Source: Echinometra lucunter (Eukaryota > Echinodermata > Echinoidea > Camarodonta > Echinometridae). Taken from it: DNA of 64,000 nucleotides. Numbering within the stretch: position 1 is the stretch's first letter; the number at the start of each line of letters is the position of its first letter. The stretch is from contig CM057157.1 in assembly GCA_029962745.1 (NCBI GenBank), positions 26,291,953-26,355,952 of the forward strand. The letters run 5' to 3'. Of this stretch, positions 55,966 to 64,000 are shown piece after piece. Both the position numbers and the translations under genes were made by a program. The notes beneath the pieces are model-generated. The model had not been told where the DNA came from. It saw only the letters and a list, made by a program, of their open reading frames with translations, and did not search any database.

Positions 55966-56383
55966 ATGGCAGCGAAGGCCTCTACCCAGGTCGCCACTAA
56001 AACCCTACCTCTACCGATACCAACAACTGCTGCACCACCAACAGCAGAACCCATCCACTCAACCACTCACGACCCAACCACTTCTAAAGATTACATTATC
56101 TACAGCAACTTTGAAGATGGTCCCTCGAGCGGAAAGTCATCCTCGGCAGAACGCCACAACACCACCGGAGGCTCTACCAACAACTAGGCCTACACAGCCA
56201 TTTCTCCAGGAACCCACCGATCCACTCTACCCTGTGGTCCTTCCCGGCCACCTCCCAGCTCCACAGGCTCGCCCACCGACCAATCCAACCAGCACTGTGG
56301 TCCCATCAGGCTACCTCCCAGCTCCACAGGCTCACCCACCGACCAATCTATGGGGTCCTGCGGTCCTACCCGAGCACCTCCCT
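55966..56383 (+). pseudogene. Truncated, frameshifted inverted copy of the BEN-like ORF
   Basis: Starts MAAKASTQVATKTLPLPIPT exactly like the minus-strand ORF, shifts frame after about 30 codons (AEPIHSTTHDP), continues in another frame (VPRAESHPRQN ... PPEALPTTRPTQPF), shifts again in the proline repeats, and ends without the possible BEN part. The 5' UTR and intron are retained (acceptor near 55919), so it is a DNA-level duplication, not a retrocopy. Confidence 0.8.
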
Positions 56384-56599
56384 GCTACTCTTCACCTCAT
56401 CAAGGCACAGGTTTGCAACAGAGTATTTGTACATTAATGCTGCATCATCAATCACGACTTATCTACTCAGGATAGCTCTTTCTAAATTTCCTTTTACCAC
56501 GTTCATTTCTCCATCCGATTCACCTTTTCTATGTTCAGATTCGTAGTTGTCACACTGAATGGGAAAGCCAAAGTCCTCAGTTGAATAGCTCACATCCCT

Positions 56600-57417
56600 A
56601 AATGTGGATGCATTCTTATTTTGGCACACACAGCCATCGTTCACTTGTTTCCCTAGCTTTAGATGAGAGATCGCAACATTGTGAAATTGTGCTACAATGT
56701 GATTGTCATGAGTTCAGGCCATTAGATAGCATGATCAAAGACTCCCTTGTATACTTCTGATTTTTAGGGTCCACATAGTAGGTAACCATGGTATGAATGG
56801 TGATCTCCTTCTTCACTCAATGGGCACTCTTAATCTCATCTTGATACTTCACTGCAAAGTTGCGACCAAAGTCCTACACCAACATTATCGTGCTGGGAAT
56901 GATCTCATTCTTCACAGCCTGCTTTAAGACCCTTTCCACTTGAAAATTCTGCCAAGCAGGATCGAAAGATGTGAGCTGCAAAAGATCTTTGCAAAACTGA
57001 GTCAACAATCTCTAAGATGAGGTCATCCAGCCGATCATTTACCCTTCCATTTTTCTTTTGAAGTACTTTTCTAGTAGTTTCAACATCTTCTACTCTTCCT
57101 TTCTGCTTTCTTGTGACTGTTACTTTCTTTCTTTCCCACTTATTCCAGGTCAAGGTGTCATTATCTGCTGCCTTCATGAAATCTGTGTAGAAGGAGTTTA
57201 TGGTGCCTGCCAAATCACCACATGACTCACATGTGCCATTAACACATTTAGCTCTGTGGAAATGATCGTCATGAGCTTTCTTACATAACAGCATAACTAC
57301 AAATTCATACTCATCATTTAGCCTGTATTTGTCATCTTGGTATCTCTTTATAATGCTGAGGTAGAGTTCATTTTGTTGGTCATGGCCCTCAACTTGGTTA
57401 TATGAAACAAAAAGCAA
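56600..57417 (-). pseudogene. Broken gene of an expanded invertebrate family (CxxCG, DF.xNF.VKYQDEI)
   Basis: The first 170 codons (from 57417) hold CVNGTCESCGDL, TWNKWERKK and a helix ending RSFAAHIFRSCLAEF. A 1-base frameshift near 56935 leads to STIMLV, a stop, DFGRNFAVKYQDEIKSAH, a second stop where Trp is expected, then VTYYVDP and LIMLSNGLNS with a third stop. I recall many invertebrate proteins with C..G.CE.CG ... W..W ... DF.ENY...QDEIQ.AHW, often multi-copy and transposon-like; the superfamily name is unknown to me. Truncated at both ends. Confidence 0.6.
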
Positions 57418-59312
57418 GTTTTAAGCCTATGATGATAATTTCGTTTGCTTTAGTTCAATTGGCAGAGAATACCATAAGTGCTACAGTTGTATGTGATGAG
57501 CGCAAGTACATTTAGTTCAGGTCACAGGCTCAGTCAGTGAGCTAAGCCAATCATCCACGCAGCTGTTGATGACAGGCATTTGTAATTGCATGACAATTGT
57601 ATAAAGCTATATACCCCAAATGTGGTTTTGTTTTGTCTGGAGTTGGCTGCAAGTTGTATATTTATAATGGTTCATACATTAAGTGCATTCTCGAACATGA
57701 GAAGAAAGATAAGAATTAATATGCATGATAATTTGATATGAAAGGGCAATGGCTTATTATTGCTTTTCCTGTTTCATTAAAAGGTTGAACTGCTTCCTTG
57801 GTAACAACACAAGGGTGTCAGCAGAAGATCATTTAATCGTCAACAGTGGACTTTTCCTCTCTTCGTCAACAACGAGCTTCTCTTTCATGGGCCATTGTTC
57901 AGGTAATATTTATTTGTGTCAAGATATTTGTCCTATATTTACATGTATATACTGAGTCTCAGAAAATGCAGCAATATTGAATTTTTTCTTTTTGCCACCT
58001 TCAAGATTCTCCTAGCTTCACAGGCCATTTTTTCAGGTACTTTGTATAGTATACCACAATATGTATGTGATAAGTACATGTGAGTGGCTCCTGCCTTTTA
58101 AATGTAGGGCAGCTCCGTATGTGGTGTACCTTAATGAAAAATATGGTTATCGCTTTCCTTGTTACAGCGAAACGTTTATTGTGAAATGAAGATTATGTAT
58201 AGTCGCTTGAATGCTATCGTAATGTTTTGACAAATACAAGATGTTTAAAAACGTGTAATTTTCTTGGTCCTCTGTTATATATGGTAGCTCTACTACTCAT
58301 CGACCACCTTTTTTGAAACTGACCACCTTCGCGCAATACCTTCCTGCACATGAAATAAAAAAGTACGCTTGGAATTTGGTGCAATACCCCACAGTAATCA
58401 AACAAGCTATCGTAACCAAAGTCCAAGAGAAATTAGGATGAGATAACAGAATTTAATTATTTTAAAAAAACTTTGATAATGAAAATGATAAATATGTGCT
58501 TAAGCAATACAGAGGACGGGCGGTCGGTTTAAATAATGAGCTCACGCATGCGCCGAGTGAAAAACATCACATGTGTTTGTAGCCGAGATTTCAGTGCGTA
58601 TCGTACAAGTCAACAATCTGAATATGAGATGTTAATCTGCTTCATTTTCTGTACAAGTGAGAAGAAATTAAGGGAAAACCAACAAATATTTTTCTGAGAT
58701 ACGACGTAACCAATTAAAGGCAGTCAATGAGTAGTAGGTCCAACAATACTGTATATAATCATCATTCATAAATTTGATGTTCCATCAAAAACCATTGACA
58801 ATTATTTTTCATATGAACGGAAAATAATCAAACAGCACTGGTTATAACTCTACTAAGCCTAGTGAGTGACCAAGTTTAAATCCAATTCATGTCTTTAATT
58901 ACCACCATTTTTATTTGATTTTTTAATGTATGTATTTATTTCTTTTTTTATTTATTTATTTTTTGTTTGGGGGGGAGATAGGGGATTATTAGACTTTATT
59001 TTTTTTTATACATGCATATCACCCCTTGACACCTTTATCCTCCTGATCTTCAAAACGAAGTGACAAAGTGAACCAAATTTGCAAAGTGCATTTTTTTTGC
59101 CGCTTTGTAGCCGTTTACTGTGTTATTTCCAGTGGAGAAACAGTTTTGCATTTTTTTTTGCCGTTTTGTAGCTGTTTCAGGAGAGGGAAAAACACTGCTA
59201 CAAAACAGCAAAAAAAACCCAGCTAATCTGCTGATTCTGCTCACTGTGTGAGCAAGTCATTTCAGTGCACCTCCGCTGACATCCGTTTCTCTTTTCTTCT
59301 TTGTTGTTTTAG
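57418..59312. other. No gene recognised
   Basis: Contains two similar donor-like stretches (GGCCATTGTTCAG before gtaata at 57902 and GGCCATTTTTTCAG before gtactt near 58037), possibly a worn duplicated exon, and a T-run/G-run tract at 58955-59010. A duplicated TTTGCCG.TTTGTAGC.GTTT motif is at 59097 and 59158. Confidence 0.3.
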
Positions 59313-59430
59313 GTTGCAGCCTAATCCGGAGAGTCATATCATTTGATAGAATTGGTGAACTCCGTTTTAAAATGGATGACTTTGAAGGGAAGAGGAGCAG
59401 AATGATGGATACTTTGGATGATGTTTTAAA
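59313..59430 (+). other. Exon-like unit 1 of 3
   Basis: 118 bp between tgttttag and gtgagtg. One frame is open: DRIGELRFKMDDFEGKRSRM ... DTLDDVLK. Its first half is frameshifted relative to unit 2 (a TAA stop appears in the homologous frame), suggesting decay or alternative use. Downstream intron sequence is also shared with units 2 and 3. Confidence 0.45.
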
Positions 59431-60482
59431 GTGAGTGTGAAATTTACTTTGAGTTTTAATTCTATAATGATATAGAAATAGCAGAGGTACTTTTATATGT
59501 ACGCCTGTAGATATTTTTTCAAAAATTATGATATATATAGAGGTAACTTTACCAGAACTCAATATTAGTTTTAGTGAGGTGAAGATCATCTCTTCTTAAT
59601 GCCGCGAACTTCCTGCTTTTTGTCATTTGTCTGCTCTACTTTGACACTCGCTTGTCCAGGATGCTATTGAAATGCTTGCTGACATCTAAGATTCTACCCT
59701 ATCTTTGTACTGTGGAGTGTGTGAACTGTCCAACTGCTGCAATTGATGGAAACTTGTACTTTCTGACAAGTCATTCCGTTTCTAAATCCATGGGTACAAG
59801 AATACTACATAAAGTGTTGACCAAAAACTAGCAGTTTTGGAGCTGTAGTACATGTAAGTGATTCAGAGCAAAATGTCTGATTCCATGCATAAATTAGTGT
59901 AACTTTTAATATAAAATAAAACACAATATATTAGAAAAAAAATGAAGTATGCAATTTTGTAGATTTCTTCGCAGGGGATGTGCATGCTGATTTTTTTTGC
60001 GATTGCGCTGTCAACAGCTGAGGTCCCTTGGGTTGCAATCCTCCCCCGGCTGTGAGATGACCTAAATAACCCGGCCTTTTTAGGGTTAATTGTAGGGCAG
60101 CTCTATATGTGGTGTACATGAATCTTATATGAAAAATCTTTTTAAAGCTTTCCTTATTATCCTTATTGGTCAAATGCTTAAAGGGAAAAGTTTATCAGGA
60201 AATGAAGAAAGTGGTAGGCTATGTATTCACTGATTATGAGTTGTTGCTGTAATGCTTTCGTTGCTTGACAAATGCAAGGTGTTCAAATATGGATCACAAC
60301 TTCATTGGCCCTCTATTATATACTGTACTCTAAGTAAGAACAACATCTACCAAGTTTCATTGAAACTACATGCCATCCTACTGGAGATGTTGTCCATTAA
60401 AATCTCTTTGCATTTTTTGAGACAGGCGACGAATAATCATCTTCTTATCTCTTTCTCTTTTCTTGTTATGTTTGTTTTTTAG

Positions 60483-60595
60483 GTTGCAGTCAATCCCAGT
60501 GCATCTTCGTGTGAAAGAATTGGAGAACTTGGTCCTGAAAATGACTTTCAAGGAAACAGGAGCAGAACAATTGATATTTTGGATGGTGTTTTAAA
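60483..60595 (+). other. Exon-like unit 2 of 3
   Basis: 113 bp between ttttttag and gtgagtg. Open as VAVNPSASSCERIGELGPEN, DFQGNRSRTIDILDGVLK with two bases left over, in phase with the candidate terminal exon at 62985 (KLLSSFNC). No known domain. Confidence 0.45.
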
Positions 60596-60902
60596 GTGAG
60601 TGTAAGCTTTACTTTCTAATCAATTCTTCCATACTATAGAGGTAATACATTGTAGAAGGTGATTTTAGTATATACACGTATTCCTTTAGAAATTGTTAGA
60701 AAAAATCTGATACTCAAGGACCTTCACCAAAACTCAGTCATCTCTTTCAAAATATAATTCCACTTTTAATTTTCCAAATGTGTGGAATATGGGAGTTTAA
60801 GGTTGTGTCAGAGCGAACCGAACCATACTGTACCATACCCATACCGTGAGAGACTGGTTCACTTCGGGAGCGTTCGAGCCCTCTCTTTGGAGAAAGCATA
60901 TT

Positions 60903-61576
60903 AGTACAGTCAAAATACGAAAAAGAGGGGTCAACCTAGAACTAATTGCAACAGATACGATTCCACTTGCATATAGTCTGAAAAATACTTAAAAACAACA
61001 TACTAAAAATTAACAGAAATTGAAGTGGTGGATCAATGCCTAATTTGCATAAATTCAAAATGGCCACCATACCAGACTACAGTAGACATGGTGAGACACA
61101 GAGAACCTATTTTAGCCTATATCTCTAGATATGAGACACGTAGAGAGCTAATTTTAGTGTCTTTACCTATGTTTTCAGGGTCAAGAAACATGATTATGGC
61201 ATTATTACCAGCTTAAAATTACTCCTTAACTTCTAATTTGCATAAACTTGCATAAAATTAGCCTTTAAAAAAATTCAAAATGGCTCCCAATTTGCATTTT
61301 AAAAACTAAATCTCATCTGATACTCATGGAAAGTTAATTTCAATGTCCTTATATCCATGGATTGGGGATGAAGAAGATTAATAAGCATTACCAGCAAGTT
61401 ATATCTATCCACTGACTCCTAATTTGCATAAATTTGCATACAATTAACCTCTTTCCACTTAATTTTTTGTTAATTGTTAGTATGTTGTTTTTATGGCTAT
61501 TCCAGATTATATGCAAGTGGAATCAGACAAATCTTTTGTAATTAGTTCTGGTTTTTTTTTATATTCTGACTGTACT
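60903..61576. mobile_element. ~675-bp foldback element, AGTACAGTCA ends
   Basis: About 120-bp arms: AGTACAGTCAAAATA left, TATTCTGACTGTACT right, inner arms GATTCCACTTGCATATA / TATATGCAAGTGGAATC-like. The middle contains three units with TAATTTGCATAAA.TT. Lies between exon-like units 2 and 3. Confidence 0.7.
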
Positions 61577-61678
61577 ATATGGGCTTGTTTCAGATCAATG
61601 GTAGAGTAATGAAGGTTAGTCCATCTTTGTCCTTTGTTTTGCATTCCATAACCTTGTTTTCCACTATCCCTCTTTTAA

Positions 61679-62082
61679 CCCATTCATGACAGGAATTATT
61701 TAAAGCCTAATTTAATCAGCTTTTATTCTTCAAATTGGCAACACCAACATTTTTATTTTATTACTACATTTTATTTATAAAACGTCATGTATCAGAAATG
61801 AATATAAATTGACAGAATTATGAGAAGTCAAAAAGTTGCCAATTTGCAGGGGAAAACGGTGATTTTAAACTTTCTATCACATTGCCAATTTAAGGATTTT
61901 AATGCTTATTTTCCTTTAAAGAATTTTCAGCATCAAACAACAAATATTGACGCAACCAAAATGGGCACAGTTTGTGTAGATTTTTTTGGTCTTTCTGCTC
62001 ATGTATTTGGTATGATTTTTAGGGCTTTGCATCAAAAGATATTGGGCCAAACCACAAAATGTGGACCTCTGTCACGAATGGG
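61679..62082. mobile_element. piggyBac-like MITE, TTAA-flanked (best-preserved ends)
   Basis: CCCATTCATGACAGG ... CTGTCACGAATGGG, 404 bp, with TTAA at 61675-61678 and 62083-62086. Inserted between exon-like units 2 and 3. An ORF over its interior is shared by family members but has no recognisable function. Confidence 0.9.
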
Positions 62083-62260
62083 TTAATCTGTCTCTCTCTT
62101 CTCTGTTTTCCTCTTCTATCCTCTCTCTTTCTGTCTCTCTCTCTCCCTTCATTTCCTCTTTTCTCCTCTCTCCCCTTCTCCTCTCACCTTCTCTTTCTCA
62201 TCTCTCTATACATGTAGTCCATCTTTTTATCCCTTTTTTTTCTTGTTTTTTTGCTTTTAG

Positions 62261-62375
62261 TTCGCAGTCAGTCCCAGAGAATCTTCACGTGAAAGATTTG
62301 ACAAGCTCAGTCTTGAAAATGGATGACTTTGAAAGAAAAGAAGATCAGAATAGTGGATATTTGGGATCATTGAAA
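62261..62375 (+). other. Exon-like unit 3 of 3
   Basis: 115 bp between tgcttttag and gtgagtg. One frame is open throughout: SQSVPENLHVKDLTSSVLK, MDDFERKEDQNSGYLGSLK. The frame homologous to the first half of unit 2 stops at TGA, so the unit mixes frames relative to its sisters. Confidence 0.45.
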
Positions 62376-62794
62376 GTGAGTGTAAACTTTGTTTTGTATA
62401 TTGATTCTCCCATGATATAGGAAAAATAGAAGGTACTTTTAGTATGTATGCCTGTAGATTTTTTCAAAAAATATGATATAAAGGTTAATTACCAGATTTT
62501 AATTTCCTGTTTTAAAATGCAATTCTCAATTTTCCAAATATGTGGAATATAGGAGTTTAATGCACATCATGAGGACATTTGAAGTAAATTAAATTCTTTT
62601 ATTTCAGCACATAAGTCTACAGTTTGATAATAATAATGCTAGTACTACAGTACACTTGTATTATTCTGGGACACAGATAAATATAGATGTAGATGAATGC
62701 ATTTAATTTTGGATAATACTTTTTGAATAATGTGGAACTCAATGAAAACCAGCTACAGAATTTTCTATAATTACATAATACTAGATACACGTAA

Positions 62795-62825
62795 CCTTTT
62801 TTTTTTTTGGGGGGGGGGGGGTTCG
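62795..62825. repeat. T-run/G-run homopolymer junction
   Basis: T-run followed directly by G-run, then ttcgggg; same type of junction as at 111, 13262, 14577, 14825 and 58955. Confidence 0.85.
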
Positions 62826-62984
62826 GGGTTCAAAGGGTTCCAGAAAAAAATGTATCAGTTACATTTTGTAAGGTCGTGAGAGGGTTCAATATGAAGATAT
62901 ACAATGGAGTGGATAGCTTAATTAGTGAATAATTATGTGTGACTTTAATATCTTGACTTTTTTTTTTCATCCTATTTTGCCCAG

Positions 62985-63300
62985 GTTACTGTCCAGCTTC
63001 AATTGCAGAAAGAATCCATTGTTCTTGCCAAAAAGTGAACTCAAGAAAATCTGCTTCACCAAAGGTACTGAGCTGGATACTGATGGACAAGCCAGTTTGA
63101 CAAGGCAAAGACAAAGCAGTGCAAAGAGACAAGCAAACAAAGACAAGGAAGACTCTACTACAAGCAAGGGATGCCATGCAGATAGAGAAGAAAATGAGTC
63201 AAGAAAGGACAGAAGAGTATATTTTGGACAGTCACAAGTGGAAATGGAAGACTCTACTACAAGCTAGGGATGCTGTACGGATAAAGAGGAAATCGACTTA
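62985..63300 (+). other. Candidate terminal exon of an unrecognised gene
   Basis: Acceptor tttgcccag at 62984. In phase with unit 2 it reads LLSSFNCRKNPLFLPKSELK, is rich in charged residues and stops after MEDSTTS at about 63265. In phase with unit 3 it stops after only 17 codons (VTVQLQLQKESIVLAKK). A 99-bp tandem duplication (GAAGACTCTACTACAAGC at 63148 and 63247) keeps frame. Which reading is used cannot be told. Confidence 0.4.
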
Positions 63301-64000
63301 AAGAAAGGACAGTAGAGAAAAGATTTAGATTATTTTCAACACATCTGCATTGAAGGACACTTTATTTTAATGTTTGAGTTCAATGATTTTTTATCCTGCT
63401 GATATGATATGCTATTAAATGATACACTCTCTTGTCTCCGGAAAGGTAAGTATTAAAAAATACTCCGTGTCATACCCCCTTTCAATTCACACTGGCCCAA
63501 ATTTAGTGTGTGGGTCAATTGATGCAGTTGACGCATCACAAAGCTGAAATTTTACCTTTTAGCCCCATTAGCCCAACAGCTTTTATGCCATAACCTGCTT
63601 TCAATGTAGGAGCCTGTCCCAAAACAGTTGCCCATTTTGCCCACAAAATTTGACCCCTCAAAGTTGCTTGTACCATCTATATCAATGACGGAAAGGTTGT
63701 CAGTCTGGTCGTATCTCCCAGAGACCCTAAAACAGATTCCAAAGTCAGGTTAAATTTGACCTCATCTGCACCATGCACCAAACTTTGGCAATAGAAAGTA
63801 GTATGACTGGATATTGCAAACACAGATTATTATATTTTGTTTTCGATGAAAAAACAAATTCCATACCTTCCAATTTAATGATTGACAAAATGTCTCAAGT
63901 GTTGAAGATATGAACTTCTGGGTCATTTGATCATTTGTTTTTAACCAAAGTATGGAAAAAAACATTGCTTTTAAAAAATTTAGCCAAACAATATTTTGAA
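63301..64000. other. No gene recognised
   Basis: Possible 3' flank of the preceding candidate exon. No clear polyadenylation signal, element or exon was seen. Confidence 0.4.

Overview
The window looks like nuclear DNA of a marine invertebrate, probably an echinoderm such as a sea urchin or another highly polymorphic deuterostome. The grounds are AT-rich sequence, small exons (about 50-160 bp) in 0.3-5 kb introns with GT-AG borders, many foldback/MITE elements and GAT microsatellites. The species call is inference. There are no bacterial genes, operons, CRISPR arrays or rRNA genes.

The one clearly recognisable gene is the 3' half of NUP155 (nuclear pore inner-ring scaffold protein) on the + strand. 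Seventeen exons from 11651 to 40480 chain in phase without a stop into 647 codons plus TAG, covering the C-terminal alpha-solenoid. The N-terminal beta-propeller is not in the window.

A second copy of seven of these exons, with their introns, lies at 877-10481, upstream of a 500-N gap (10920-11419). It is near-identical to 16133-23672 but out of order relative to the first three exons of the intact set. Its last exon has two 1-base deletions that lead to a stop. At least six insertions are present in one copy and absent from the other. The simplest reading is two alleles laid end to end at a scaffold gap; a real tandem duplication with a dying copy is the alternative.

The introns are full of non-autonomous transposons: TTAA-flanked piggyBac-like MITEs, TTA-flanked PIF/Harbinger-like MITEs, hAT-like elements, several foldback families and a marine-invertebrate GGAGGCATA repeat. 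Two introns hold decayed copies of a neighbouring NUP155 exon, each without one splice site. The last exon is preceded by a 120-bp tandem array that repeats its acceptor and first ~57 bases, so it offers alternative 3' ends.

From 40.5 to 52 kb I see no convincing gene, only mobile elements, a double CRE palindrome and tandem repeats. At 52.5-53.4 kb (- strand) there is an intact 304-codon ORF with a proline-rich repeat region and a possible BEN domain. Its 5' part is repeated, inverted and frameshifted, at 55.6-56.4 kb. At 56.6-57.4 kb (- strand) lies a broken copy of an expanded invertebrate family with a DF.xNF..xYQDEI motif. From 59.3 to 63.3 kb three diverged copies of an exon-like unit and a possible terminal exon suggest an unrecognised, possibly decaying + strand gene.
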